Positions 7,287-15,375 of a stretch of 23,843 bases of DNA are shown here, piece after piece. Position numbers and translations under genes: made by a program. The notes under the pieces are model-generated. The model saw only the letters and a program-made list of their open reading frames with translations, searched no databases and was not told where the DNA came from. Source of the stretch: Gammaproteobacteria bacterium (GTDB taxonomy: Bacteria; Pseudomonadota; Gammaproteobacteria; DSM-16500); NCBI GenBank assembly GCA_009885665.1, contig VFKI01000074.1, positions 1 to 23,843 on the forward strand. Reading direction: 5' to 3'. How positions within the stretch are numbered: the stretch's first letter is position 1; each line of letters starts with the position of its first letter.

Positions 7287-7328
7287 TTTATTATATTTAA
7301 GTATAATAAACGGCGCTACCTATGTCTA
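7287..7328 (-). promoter_or_regulatory. Promoter with overlapping palindromic operator for chpSB
   Basis: On the minus strand, -35 TAGACA (7323-7328) and -10 TATACT (7300-7305) are separated by 17 bases; each has one mismatch to consensus. An inverted repeat with arms TTTATTATA and TATAATAAA (7287-7310, 6-base centre) covers the -10 box and the expected start of transcription near 7293. This is the classic layout for autorepression by a MazE/ChpS-type antitoxin. Binding itself is inferred. Confidence 0.65.
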
Positions 7329-7351
7329 CGGGTGCTGGAAAATAAAGTTGT

Positions 7352-7975
7352 CTATTTCACAGATGACGGCATTGCAGAAGATGTATTAGGATCATGCGTT
7401 TCGATCGAGCCTTCTGCCGCCGCTAATCCGGCCTTCATCGCTTCAATGTGTGGCTCAACGCGTTTAGCCAGCCACTGCACAGTGGGTTGCACGGGTTGAA
7501 CGATAGCCGATTTTTTCCATGCAGGTTGTTCGGCCAGCGGGGTCAACTGCACAATGAAAACCAACAACAGGCAACTGAGGCAACCTTTACCAAAACCAAT
7601 CAAGCCCCCGAGCAAATGATTTGCCAAACTCACACCGCCGCTACCTTCTACCGCCTTACTGATCACATGCCCCAGTAATGTGCCGACCAGTAATACCGCA
7701 AAAAATAATAAGCAAAAACTGGCGCCCACAACGAATAATGAACCAGCAGTCGCAGCCGGTGCGGCGGCTGCTGCTGCCGTAGCACCTTGATGCGCTGCGA
7801 TTGCTGCAGAAAAATGTGCGGCGATTGGATGCGCAAAAAAAGCCGCCACGCACCATGCGGCAACCCATGCTAATAATGAAAAAATCTCGCGAATGCCGCC
7901 ACGGGCGATGCCGCACACAATAGAAATTAACACAATGACAAGTAAAGTAATATCAATCGCATTGAAACCAGCCAT
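7352..7975 (-). CDS. cvpA: CvpA family inner-membrane protein
   Basis: This is a 207-residue membrane protein of the colicin V production (CvpA) family. The N terminus FNAIDITLLVIVLISIVCGIARGGIREIF is characteristic: a first helix followed by the RGxxRE motif (25-30). Hydrophobic segments are seen at about 8-24, 31-48, 78-105 and 120-145. After the last one, a polar tail of about 60 residues is longer than in E. coli CvpA (162 residues in total). An alanine-rich stretch (about 66-76) sits in the loop after helix 2. AAGGA stands about seven bases before the ATG. CvpA has been linked to envelope stress and bile resistance in enteric bacteria; its molecular role is unclear. In many genomes it precedes purF, but here the next genes are chpSB, so that link is broken. 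Confidence 0.85.
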   Translation of the reverse strand: MAGFNAIDITLLVIVLISIVCGIARGGIREIFSLLAWVAAWCVAAFFAHPIAAHFSAAIAAHQGATAAAAAAPAATAGSLFVVGASFCLLFFAVLLVGTLLGHVISKAVEGSGGVSLANHLLGGLIGFGKGCLSCLLLVFIVQLTPLAEQPAWKKSAIVQPVQPTVQWLAKRVEPHIEAMKAGLAAAEGSIETHDPNTSSAMPSSVK

Positions 7976-7985
7976 GGACGTTCCT

Positions 7986-8166
7986 TTTATTTAGAGTACA
8001 CTGCAAAAGCAGGCAACTATATCAGATGGCTACTCGGGCAAATAGCTCGCCCGCGTGACGCCGTTCCGGGGGAGAATCGCGATTCTCCCCCTTAAGAATC
8101 CCCCATCGCAAAAAGTCAGGTTGCCTCTGGCTCCGCAGGTGTTTTGTCAGGATTGTACTGAATAAA
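7986..8166 (+). repeat. Nested palindromic element, diverged relative of the dispersed family (copy D)
   Basis: There are three nested inverted repeats. The outer ends are TTTATTTAGAGTACA (7986-8000) and its near-complement TGTACTGAATAAA (8154-8166). The inner arms are AGGCAAC (8011-8017) and GTTGCCT (8120-8126). The centre is a perfect 24-bp palindrome at 8068-8091 with half-site GGGGGAGAATCG. The palindrome is followed by TCCCCCATCGC, as in the copies at 12352 and 16878, and the left end shares GAGTAC-C-GCAAA with them. The terminal sequences otherwise differ, so it is a cousin rather than a copy. It fills most of the 289-bp divergent gap between cvpA and lnt; I could not identify a convincing lnt promoter in the remaining 98 bases. 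Confidence 0.6.
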
Positions 8167-8264
8167 TAGCTACAAAAGCAGTATATATAAATCGCGAGGC
8201 ACATGCTATGGCACTTAACCAAGAAGCTTGCACTCTCACGCTATTTCAGCAATCATAGCTGACC

Positions 8265-9794
8265 ATGAATATAAAACTTTCTACGCTTTTTCAGCCAGGC
8301 AAACTTGGCAACCTCCTCGCGCTCGCGAGCGGCGCGCTGCTGACCCTCGCTTTTGCACCCTTTAGCATCTATCCACTTGCGATAATTGCACTCGCGCTAC
8401 TCATCAGCTTATGCTTACCGGTTACGCCGCGCGAGGCATTCATGCGTGGCGGATTATTTGGCATTGGCTTATTTGGCACCGGTGTGTATTGGGTGTTCAT
8501 CAGCATGCACCGCTTTGGCGACATGAATACGGTGATGGCAGGCATATGTACGGCAGGCCTTGTTGCTATACTGGCGCTTTTCCCGGCCATCTGCTGTTAT
8601 CTCACCCTACGCTACTTCACCAATAAAGCTGACACCCGCCTACTACTCGCCTTCCCCGCGCTATGGGTCATGCTGGAATGGCTGCGCAGTTTTTTATTCA
8701 GCGGCTTCCCCTGGCTCACCCTCGGCTATACCCAACTCGACGCGCCGTTAAGTGGCTACGCCCCCATTGGCAGCGTCTTACTCGTTTCACTCGCGACGGT
8801 CATCAGCGCAGTATGGCTCGTTAAAATCATCACCTTGGCACGCGCTAAACTTTACATGCAAGTCTGGCAATTTGGCATGTATATCATTTTATTATGGTCG
8901 ATGGGCGCGACGTTGGCATTATTTCAATGGACTAAACCCTTCGATAAACCCGTCAGTGTCGCGTTGGTACAAGGCAATATTCCGCAACAAATGAAATGGG
9001 ATCCGGCGTATTTAAACAGCACATTAGAAACGTATACAAAATTAACAGCGCCTTATTGGCACACCCCCCTCATCATTTGGCCTGAAGCCGCCATCCCGAT
9101 TTCTTTACGCGATGCCGAAGATTTTGTAAATGGTCTTGATGCGCACGCCAAACACAATAACGTCACGCTCATCACTGGCATCCCGCTCATGGCGGCGCAC
9201 GACAGTTATTATAATGCTGTCATTACGCTGGGCGCGTTACACAGCGGCTATATCAAACATAGACTGGTGCCTTTTGGCGAATACATTCCCAGTCTGCCAC
9301 TCCTCCATCGCACGCTGGATTTGTTGCATGTGCCGATGTCAAACTTTATCCCTAGCCCTTATGCAAATCGCCCCCTTCTGGCTGACCATGGCAAGTTAAA
9401 AATACTCACGTTTATTTGTTATGAGATCGCCTTTCCTGAACAAGTGTTATTTGCAATGAATGAAAACCCCGCCACGAATATATTACTCACCGTCAGCAAT
9501 GATGCATGGTTTGGCCATTCTGCCGCGCAAGCACAGCACCTACAAATGGCACGCATGCGCGCACTTGAGCTTGGCCGACCCTTGTTATTTGTTTCCAACA
9601 CCGGCATTACCGCCAGCATCGATGCCATGGGACGGGTCAGCGCTGCTGCACCGGCATTTGTCGCCACCGTACTGACAGATCAAATTCAACCTATGCAAGG
9701 CCATACGCCTTGGCAAACTTTTCGGATGAATCCGGTGCTGGGACTCATCCTGAGCATGCTGATGATCGGCCGCTGGCGCAGTCGCCGCTCTTGA
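8265..9794 (+). CDS. lnt: Apolipoprotein N-acyltransferase Lnt
   Basis: This 509-residue inner-membrane enzyme adds the third acyl chain to the N-terminal cysteine of lipoproteins, the last step of their maturation. The N-terminal half (about 1-220) contains the membrane helices. A periplasmic nitrilase-like domain follows, with the catalytic triad E274 (IIWPEAAIP), K331 (YIKHRLVPFGEY) and C385 (FICYE). WFGHSAAQAQHLQMARMRALE (415-435) is also highly conserved. The length is close to E. coli Lnt (512). The start is the first ATG before the hydrophobic region, but no good ribosome site precedes it. LptE and BamB, encoded in this window, are predicted substrates. leuS follows after 58 bases, as in other gammaproteobacteria; the usual upstream neighbour corC is missing. 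Confidence 0.95.
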   Translation: MNIKLSTLFQPGKLGNLLALASGALLTLAFAPFSIYPLAIIALALLISLCLPVTPREAFMRGGLFGIGLFGTGVYWVFISMHRFGDMNTVMAGICTAGLVAILALFPAICCYLTLRYFTNKADTRLLLAFPALWVMLEWLRSFLFSGFPWLTLGYTQLDAPLSGYAPIGSVLLVSLATVISAVWLVKIITLARAKLYMQVWQFGMYIILLWSMGATLALFQWTKPFDKPVSVALVQGNIPQQMKWDPAYLNSTLETYTKLTAPYWHTPLIIWPEAAIPISLRDAEDFVNGLDAHAKHNNVTLITGIPLMAAHDSYYNAVITLGALHSGYIKHRLVPFGEYIPSLPLLHRTLDLLHVPMSNFIPSPYANRPLLADHGKLKILTFICYEIAFPEQVLFAMNENPATNILLTVSNDAWFGHSAAQAQHLQMARMRALELGRPLLFVSNTGITASIDAMGRVSAAAPAFVATVLTDQIQPMQGHTPWQTFRMNPVLGLILSMLMIGRWRSRRS

Positions 9795-9852
9795 CGCCCA
9801 ATTCTATTGCGGTATGCTGACAGACTTCATCTTTTCATGAGCCTTTCATTTT

Positions 9853-12342
9853 ATGGATTCGCAATATCAACCTAGCAAAATCGAAGCTGCCATTCAGGCG
9901 TTTTGGCAAGAAAATACGGTTTTTCAAGCTGCCGAAAACATCAACCGTGAAAAATTTTATTGCTTATCGATGTTTCCCTACCCCAGCGGTACACTGCATA
10001 TGGGGCATGTGCGCAATTATGCGCTAGGGGATGTCATTGCACGCTATCAACGCCAACTCGGCAAGAACGTACTACAACCCATGGGCTGGGATGGCTTTGG
10101 CTTACCCGCCGAAAACGCCGCCATCAAACACGGCATTCCGCCCGCCGAGTGGACACGTAAAAATATCGCGCATATGCGCAAACAATTTGAAAGCCTTGGT
10201 CTTGCTTACGACTGGTCGCGCGAATTTGCGACCTGTGATGTCAACTATTATTGCTGGGAACAATGGTTTTTTTTACAATTACATAAAAAAGGTTTGGTTT
10301 ATCGCAAAAATGCCGAAGTCAACTGGGATCCGGTTGATCAAACCATTCTGGCCAATGAGCAAGTTATCGATGGGCGCGGCTGGCGCTCTGGCGCATTAGT
10401 TGAACGGCGCGAAATTCCGCAATGGTTTTTAAAAATCACCGCATATGCAGATGAATTATTGGATAGCCTCGATGAATTAACCGGCTGGCCTGACTCGGTC
10501 AAAACCATGCAGCGTAATTGGATCGGCCGCTCTGAAGGTGTAGAAATAACATTTGATGTCGCAGAACATCCCGAATCATTAACAATTTATACCACGCGTC
10601 CTGACACTTTATTTGGTGTAACGTATATCGCGCTTGCGCCACAACATCCACTGGCACGACGTGCCGCCGAAGCCAATGCCGATGTTGCCGCATTTTTAGA
10701 AAGCTGCCGCAATATCAAAGTCGCTGAAGCCGATATCGCTACGATGGAAAAACAAGGGATTGCCACCGGTTATCACGTCATTCATCCGCTCACCGGTGAC
10801 AAGCTACCGATTTGGGTCGCCAATTTTGTATTGATGGAATATGGCAGTGGCGCAGTCATGAGTGTCCCAGCGCATGATCAACGGGATTTTGAATTTGCGC
10901 AGCGTTTTGCCTTACCCATCAAACCGGTTATCCGACTCACCGATGGCAGTGCACATGATTTCAGCCAAAGCGCTTTCACCGCGGCGGGCGTGCTACAGGA
11001 TTCAGGTGAATTCAGCGGTACAACATCGACTGATGCAGCGCGCGCCATTATCCATGCATTAGAAAAAATGTCTGTCGGCACGCGTAAAACACATTATCGT
11101 TTACGTGATTGGAGTATTTCACGCCAGCGTTATTGGGGCACGCCGATTCCGTTTATTTATTGCGAACATTGCGGCACAGTGCCTGTGCCCGAAAAAGATT
11201 TACCGATCGTATTACCCGAAAACATCAGTCCACAGGGTGTGGGGTCGCCCTTAAAAACACTGGCAGACTTTGTGAATGTTGCCTGTCCGGCGTGTGGCAA
11301 ACCCGCACAACGCGAAACCGATACATTTGATACCTTTCTGGAATCTTCATGGTATTACGCACGTTTTGCGTGTCGTAAACTGGGCAAAGCGATGCTAGAT
11401 GCGCGCGCTAATTATTGGCTGCCCGTCGATCAATATATCGGCGGCGTCGAACATGCCGTCATGCATTTACTGTATGCGCGCTTCATTCATAAAACGCTAC
11501 GTGATGCAGGCCTCGTCAATTGCAATGAGCCTTTCACGCGTTTGCTGACGCAAGGCATGGTATTGAACCAGGGCATTAAAATGTCGAAATCCAAGGGCAA
11601 TACCGTCGACCCTGCCACCTTAATTGATCGCTATGGCGCCGACACCGTACGCACCTTCATTTTATTTGCGGCACCCCCGGAACAGCATCTTGAATGGTCA
11701 GACAGTGGCGTGGAAGGCGCGCATCGTTTCCTTAAAAAACTATGGCGTTTCGCATTCGAGCATCGTGAATGTGTCACGCGTGAAAATGCGCATGCCAAGT
11801 TGGATGAAGTCTGTGACGATCAAGAAACCGCAGACAGTGCGCAACGCGATTGCCTGCGTGAAATTTATCGCATCACTGAACAAGTGCGAGCAGATTATGA
11901 ACGGCAGCAATTCAATACCGTTATTTCTGGCTGCATGAAATTGTTGAATGTGCTCGACAAAATTCCGACGATTGAAAATACTGAGGCAGATATCAAGTCA
12001 TGGATTATATGTCATGGTGGCAGTGTTTTGTTGCGTCTACTGGCCCCTGTCGCACCCCATATCACCCAGCAAATTTGGCAAGATTTGCATTACCCTGGTT
12101 TGTTAGTGAATGCGCCATGGCCGAAAAGCCATCTCGCGAATTGCCGTGTCGATGCTGTGGATTTAGTGGTACAAATCAATGGCAAACTGCGCTCACGCAT
12201 TTCAGTGCCGGCCGGCGCCGATCACGATTGTATGGCGGGTATTGCCACCGCTGACAGCAAAGTGATGCTGGCGGTGGCAGATCGCCATATCAAAAAGATC
12301 ATTACCGTACCGGGTCGCTTGGTAAATATTGTGACGGAGTAA
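9853..12342 (+). CDS. leuS: Leucyl-tRNA synthetase
   Basis: This 829-residue class I synthetase charges tRNA-Leu with leucine. The HIGH motif is HMGH (49-52) after FPYPSGTL. The KMSKS motif is exact at 576-580. The inserted CP1 editing domain lies at about 225-420 and contains the conserved TTRPDTLFG and VPAHDQRDFEFA segments, so post-transfer editing should be intact. Two Cys pairs, CEHC (437-440) and CPAC (478-481), form the zinc-binding insert. The WSDSGVEGAHRFLKKLWR segment opens the anticodon-binding domain. The length is slightly below E. coli LeuS (860). No obvious Shine-Dalgarno sequence precedes the ATG. lptE follows after a 170-base gap that holds a dispersed element, instead of the usual tight spacing. 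Confidence 0.97.
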   Translation: MDSQYQPSKIEAAIQAFWQENTVFQAAENINREKFYCLSMFPYPSGTLHMGHVRNYALGDVIARYQRQLGKNVLQPMGWDGFGLPAENAAIKHGIPPAEWTRKNIAHMRKQFESLGLAYDWSREFATCDVNYYCWEQWFFLQLHKKGLVYRKNAEVNWDPVDQTILANEQVIDGRGWRSGALVERREIPQWFLKITAYADELLDSLDELTGWPDSVKTMQRNWIGRSEGVEITFDVAEHPESLTIYTTRPDTLFGVTYIALAPQHPLARRAAEANADVAAFLESCRNIKVAEADIATMEKQGIATGYHVIHPLTGDKLPIWVANFVLMEYGSGAVMSVPAHDQRDFEFAQRFALPIKPVIRLTDGSAHDFSQSAFTAAGVLQDSGEFSGTTSTDAARAIIHALEKMSVGTRKTHYRLRDWSISRQRYWGTPIPFIYCEHCGTVPVPEKDLPIVLPENISPQGVGSPLKTLADFVNVACPACGKPAQRETDTFDTFLESSWYYARFACRKLGKAMLDARANYWLPVDQYIGGVEHAVMHLLYARFIHKTLRDAGLVNCNEPFTRLLTQGMVLNQGIKMSKSKGNTVDPATLIDRYGADTVRTFILFAAPPEQHLEWSDSGVEGAHRFLKKLWRFAFEHRECVTRENAHAKLDEVCDDQETADSAQRDCLREIYRITEQVRADYERQQFNTVISGCMKLLNVLDKIPTIENTEADIKSWIICHGGSVLLRLLAPVAPHITQQIWQDLHYPGLLVNAPWPKSHLANCRVDAVDLVVQINGKLRSRISVPAGADHDCMAGIATADSKVMLAVADRHIKKIITVPGRLVNIVTE

Positions 12343-12351
12343 CTGTCTCTC

Positions 12352-12487
12352 ACAAAAGATAGGGCAGGGGAACTGAGTACGCGGCAAACTGCATGAGATG
12401 AGCGTCATGAGGGGAGCGCTGCGCTCTCTCCCCTCCCGACACCCACCCCATCGCAACCTTATACCCTATCTTAAATCTTATGTAGGG
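12352..12487 (+). repeat. Dispersed palindromic element, copy B
   Basis: The left end ACAAAAGATAGGGCA and the shared block GAACTGAGTACGCGGCAAAC are nearly identical to copies A and C. The middle hairpin has arms GAGGGGAG (12409-12416) and CTCCCCTC (12428-12435) with an inner AGCGC/GCGCT stem, then ACCCACCCCATCGC. The right side ATACCCTATCTT is a good inverted match to the left end (AAGATAGGG), and TATGTAGGG closes the copy at 12487. It occupies most of the leuS-lptE gap. The G-C-rich stem is not followed by a T run, so it is not a standard terminator on the plus strand. Confidence 0.8.
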
Positions 12488-12512
12488 ATTACGCGTAAAT
12501 AAAGGAAAAAAA

Positions 12513-13028
12513 ATGATACATCAGTGCTGGAAAATTGTTGTTTTATGTTTTGCTTTAACAGGCTGCGGCTTTCATTTGCGCGGCCCCGTACAATTGGCGC
12601 CGCCGTTGCATCAACTGTATTTACAAAGCAGCGACACGTATGCGCCACTGACACAAAACCTGCAAAACGCCTTACGTTTGTCTGGCGTGACCTTGAAAAA
12701 TTCCGCGGCAACTGCGCAAACGGTATTGATATTAGGCGCTGAACAGCAAGGTTCGCAATTACAAAGTATCAATCCAACCTTACAAACACGCGTATATACG
12801 CTAACACTCGCCGTTACGTTCCAAATCAATGACAATAAAGGGCGTGTACTGATCGCACCACAAACGATCAACGAATCACGTACATTAAATACCACATCAG
12901 ATCAAATGCTCGGCGCCAGCAATGAAGCCGCGACACTCTATCAAAGCATGCGTAGCGCCATCATATTTGACATCATGAATCATTTATCTTCGCAACAAAT
13001 CAGTCAGGGTGTGCAAGTAAAGAAATGA
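12513..13028 (+). CDS. lptE: LPS-assembly lipoprotein LptE
   Basis: This 171-residue outer-membrane lipoprotein plugs LptD and helps deliver lipopolysaccharide to the cell surface. A short signal peptide ends in the lipobox LTGC with the lipidated cysteine at 18, followed by GFHLRG, the hallmark start of mature LptE. The rest (LYLQSSDTYAPLTQNLQNALRLSG, then alternating strands) fits the family alpha/beta sandwich. AAGGA precedes the ATG. The stop overlaps the holA start by ATGA, so the two are translationally coupled. leuS is upstream, as in E. coli, but is separated by a repeat element. Lnt, encoded two genes upstream, should acylate this protein. Confidence 0.93.
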   Translation: MIHQCWKIVVLCFALTGCGFHLRGPVQLAPPLHQLYLQSSDTYAPLTQNLQNALRLSGVTLKNSAATAQTVLILGAEQQGSQLQSINPTLQTRVYTLTLAVTFQINDNKGRVLIAPQTINESRTLNTTSDQMLGASNEAATLYQSMRSAIIFDIMNHLSSQQISQGVQVKK

Positions 13029-14065
13029 AATTAGCCAGCGCACAACTTCAGCGGCATTTAAACAGTGGCAAACTGGCGCCGCTCTATTTGGTTGCGACAG
13101 ATGAATTATTGTTACAGCAAGAAGCCGCCAGCGATATACGTGCCGCGATCACACGCGCCGGCTTTACCGAGCGTGAACGTATCTTAGTCGAAAATGGCGC
13201 AGAATGGGGCGACACACTCTATGCCACTGCACATAATCGTTCATTATTCAGTAATAAACGTTTACTCGAATTAGATTTACGTCAAACGAAATTTTCGGCC
13301 AGCAGTAGTAAAGCATTGCAAGCCTATGTGAGCAACCCCGCCAAAGATACGATTTTATTGATTTTAGCAGCAAAATTAGATGCCAAAACTGAACAAAGCG
13401 CATGGTTTCGCGCATGTGAAAAAGCCGGCGTCGCCTTAACAATATGGCCGATCAATCGCGAAGCCTTACCTCAGTGGATTTTACAACGCGCACAACACTT
13501 AAAACTGTCTTTAACCCTAAAAGGGGCAGAATGGTTGGCGCAACAGACTGAAGGGAATGTCTTAGCTGCGGCGCAAGAATTAGAAAAACTCGTGCTGTTT
13601 CAAGGTCAGCAAAGTGAAATAGCCGTCGATGATTTATTACGTCGTATGGTGACCCGCAATACACGCTTCGATATCTTTCATCTCGCAGATAGCGCATTGG
13701 CAGGTGAAACGGCGCGCACACGACAAATTTATGCCAGCTTACTGGCAACGGGGACGGAACCGCTACTGATACTTTGGTCACTGACACGCGAAGTGCGCAC
13801 ACTCGCGCATTTATTAGCGCCACACAATGCCGGTATGCCGCGCAATTTGTTGCTGGATAAATTTTATATTCGCGATAAACGTAAACCCTTGTTCCATGCG
13901 GCCTTACAACGTCATACGCGCACGCGTTGCGAGCAATTATTACAAACAGCTGCGGCAATTGATCGTATGATCAAGGGTGCAGAACGCGGCAATGTCACGG
14001 TGACACTCGAACAACTCGCACTCGGCATCGCGGGAATGTCAGGTACAATAGCCCTTTCTATTTAA
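13025..14065 (+). CDS. holA: DNA polymerase III, delta subunit
   Basis: This 346-residue clamp-loader subunit opens the beta sliding clamp. The N-terminal LYLVATDELLLQQEAASDIRAA resembles the HolA start LYLLxGxDPLLxxE. The middle WLAQQTEGNVLAAAQELEKL is the conserved NlxxLxxEleKL helix. The domain beginning RNTRFDIFHLADSALAG corresponds to the start of the C-terminal collar domain. The length matches E. coli HolA (343). The start lies within the lptE stop (ATGA). nadD begins a few bases after the stop. No Walker A motif is seen, which is normal because delta does not hydrolyse ATP. Confidence 0.93.
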   Translation: MKLASAQLQRHLNSGKLAPLYLVATDELLLQQEAASDIRAAITRAGFTERERILVENGAEWGDTLYATAHNRSLFSNKRLLELDLRQTKFSASSSKALQAYVSNPAKDTILLILAAKLDAKTEQSAWFRACEKAGVALTIWPINREALPQWILQRAQHLKLSLTLKGAEWLAQQTEGNVLAAAQELEKLVLFQGQQSEIAVDDLLRRMVTRNTRFDIFHLADSALAGETARTRQIYASLLATGTEPLLILWSLTREVRTLAHLLAPHNAGMPRNLLLDKFYIRDKRKPLFHAALQRHTRTRCEQLLQTAAAIDRMIKGAERGNVTVTLEQLALGIAGMSGTIALSI

Positions 14066-14082
14066 ATAACGTGACCTCAAAC

Positions 14083-14730
14083 ATGAACCAAGCGATTGGC
14101 ATTTTCGGCGGTACTTTTGATCCGATTCATTTCGGTCACTTGCGAACCGCATTAGAGATCCGTCAAGCAGTCGAGCTGGCTGAAGTACGCCTCATCCCCT
14201 GCTATCAACCCGTTCATCGCCAATTACCGCTGGCGTCTGCCCCAGATCGTCTCGCCATGGTACGCGCTGCGGTTGCGGATGAACCTACCCTCACCGTTGA
14301 TGACTGCGAAATGATACGCGGCACCCCCTCATACACAATAGACACATTAGAAACTTTGCGTGCCACCCGACCCAATACACCGCTGTGTCTCATCATGGGG
14401 ATCGACGCCCTACTCGGCTTACCCGGCTGGCATCGCTGGCAAGATATTTTAAAATTGGCGCATCTCATTGTCGCTCACCGGCCGCAATATCAAGTGCCAC
14501 GCACGGGTCATGTGGCGACACTACTCAAAGCGCGCTTACAGACATCGCCTCTCGCGCTACATGAAAACCTCGCGGGCAATATCTTACTGCACCCAGTGAC
14601 ACAACTCGAAATTTCTGCGACCTATTTACGCCGTCAAATCGCGGCGGGGGGTAATCCGCGTTATCTCTTACCTGATGCGGTATGTGATTATATTCATCAG
14701 CATGGTGTGTACAGCTTCACTCAGTTATAA
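14083..14730 (+). CDS. nadD: Nicotinate-nucleotide adenylyltransferase
   Basis: This enzyme (215 residues from the chosen start) adenylates nicotinate mononucleotide to deamido-NAD in NAD synthesis. The nucleotidyltransferase signature GGTFDPIHFGH (9-19) includes the HxGH-type site. The C-terminal ISATYLRRQIAAG matches the ISSTxIR motif that holds ATP phosphates, and YLLPDAVCDYIHQHGVY is the usual ending. I chose ATG at 14083 because the family has only a few residues before GGTFDP. An in-frame GTG at 14071 would add four residues, and neither start has a clear ribosome site. The stop overlaps a possible rsfS start (TAATG). The short gap after holA implies one operon. Confidence 0.93.
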   Translation: MNQAIGIFGGTFDPIHFGHLRTALEIRQAVELAEVRLIPCYQPVHRQLPLASAPDRLAMVRAAVADEPTLTVDDCEMIRGTPSYTIDTLETLRATRPNTPLCLIMGIDALLGLPGWHRWQDILKLAHLIVAHRPQYQVPRTGHVATLLKARLQTSPLALHENLAGNILLHPVTQLEISATYLRRQIAAGGNPRYLLPDAVCDYIHQHGVYSFTQL

Positions 14731-14756
14731 TGGCACATTTTTGGATAGACCACGAC

Positions 14757-15110
14757 ATGAAGACAAAAGATTTAGAAGTGCTCGCCATTCAAGCGTTGGA
14801 AGATTTGAAAGCAATTGACCTTGTTGCGCATGATGTCCGTAAAATCACCCCCATCGCCGACACGATGATTATCTGCAGTGGTCGCTCCAGTAAACATGTG
14901 CAAGCCATGGCACAAGAATTGGCCATGCAAGCTAAAGCACATAAAGTTTCACCCGTGCGCATAGAAGGTGAACGCGAAGGCGATTGGGTGATTGTCGATA
15001 TGGGTGATGTCGTCGCGCATATTATGCTGCCAGCAACGCGCGCATTATATCAATTAGAAGAATTGTGGGCGCCGGTAAGCGCAGGAAGGAATAAACAAAA
15101 TAAGGAATAA
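14757..15110 (+). CDS. rsfS: Ribosomal silencing factor RsfS
   Basis: This small protein (117 residues from the chosen start) binds ribosomal protein L14 on the large subunit and blocks subunit joining when nutrients are scarce. The Iojap/RsfS motifs are visible: the opening LEVLAIQALEDLKAIDLVAHDV, then TMIICSGRSSKHVQAMAQEL, then EGEREGDWVIVDMGDVVAHIM with the conserved GDWVxxDxGDVVVH-like core. I prefer the ATG at 14757 because family members start directly before the first helix. An ATG at 14730 overlaps the nadD stop (TAATG) and would add nine residues. The gene normally downstream, rlmH, is absent; the plus-strand run ends here, facing the convergent tRNA unit. Confidence 0.9.
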   Translation: MKTKDLEVLAIQALEDLKAIDLVAHDVRKITPIADTMIICSGRSSKHVQAMAQELAMQAKAHKVSPVRIEGEREGDWVIVDMGDVVAHIMLPATRALYQLEELWAPVSAGRNKQNKE

Positions 15111-15126
15111 GTATCAAACAGACTAA

Positions 15127-15148
15127 ACGCCAGTTGCGAAACTGGCGT
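15127..15148 (-). terminator. Terminator hairpin of the tRNA unit, overlapping the tRNA-Glu 3' end
   Basis: A perfect 9-bp stem (ACGCCAGTT and AACTGGCGT) with a 4-base loop is followed on the minus strand by TTTAGTCTGTTT. The first six bases of the upstream arm, ACGCCA, are the last bases of tRNA-Glu itself (15143-15148). The T run is imperfect, so strength is uncertain. No T run follows on the plus strand, so it should serve the minus strand only. Confidence 0.65.
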
Positions 15149-15218
15149 CCCCAAGGGGATTCGAACCCCTGTTGCCGCCGTGAAAGGGCAGTGTCCTAGG
15201 CCTCTAGACGATGGGGAC
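15143..15218 (-). tRNA. tRNA-Glu (anticodon TTC)
   Basis: A 76-base tRNA with CCA encoded. The acceptor stem GTCCCCA pairs with TGGGGAC. The T arm contains GGGGTTCGAATCCCC, and the anticodon loop CTTTCAC gives TTC. It is the second gene of a two-tRNA unit, 32 bases after tRNA-Ala, and lies on the same strand just downstream of gltX, whose enzyme charges it. Confidence 0.97.
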
Positions 15219-15250
15219 AGTTATCTCTTAACTATCTTCTTAGCTTTTCT

Positions 15251-15326
<76 letters not shown>

Positions 15327-15346
15327 AAGAGAAGTCAAGAGCAGCG

Positions 15347-15375
15347 ATTTTAGGGAGAGTAGCGCCATTTGTCAA
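15347..15375 (-). promoter_or_regulatory. Strong promoter of the tRNA-Ala/tRNA-Glu unit
   Basis: On the minus strand a perfect -35 TTGACA (15370-15375) begins directly after the gltX stop codon. A 17-base spacer and TAAAAT (15347-15352; one mismatch) follow. Transcription should begin near 15340, about 14 bases before tRNA-Ala. The GC-rich CGCTGC after the -10 box resembles the discriminator of stringently controlled stable-RNA promoters; that control is inferred. Confidence 0.75.

Noticed and set aside
12352..12487. Repeat copy B as a plain leuS terminator
   Set aside because: The stem is not followed by a T run, and the same unit recurs upstream of genes as well as downstream.
13452..13958. 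168-codon minus-strand frame inside holA
   Set aside because: Antisense shadow of a well-supported gene; composition is unlike a real protein.
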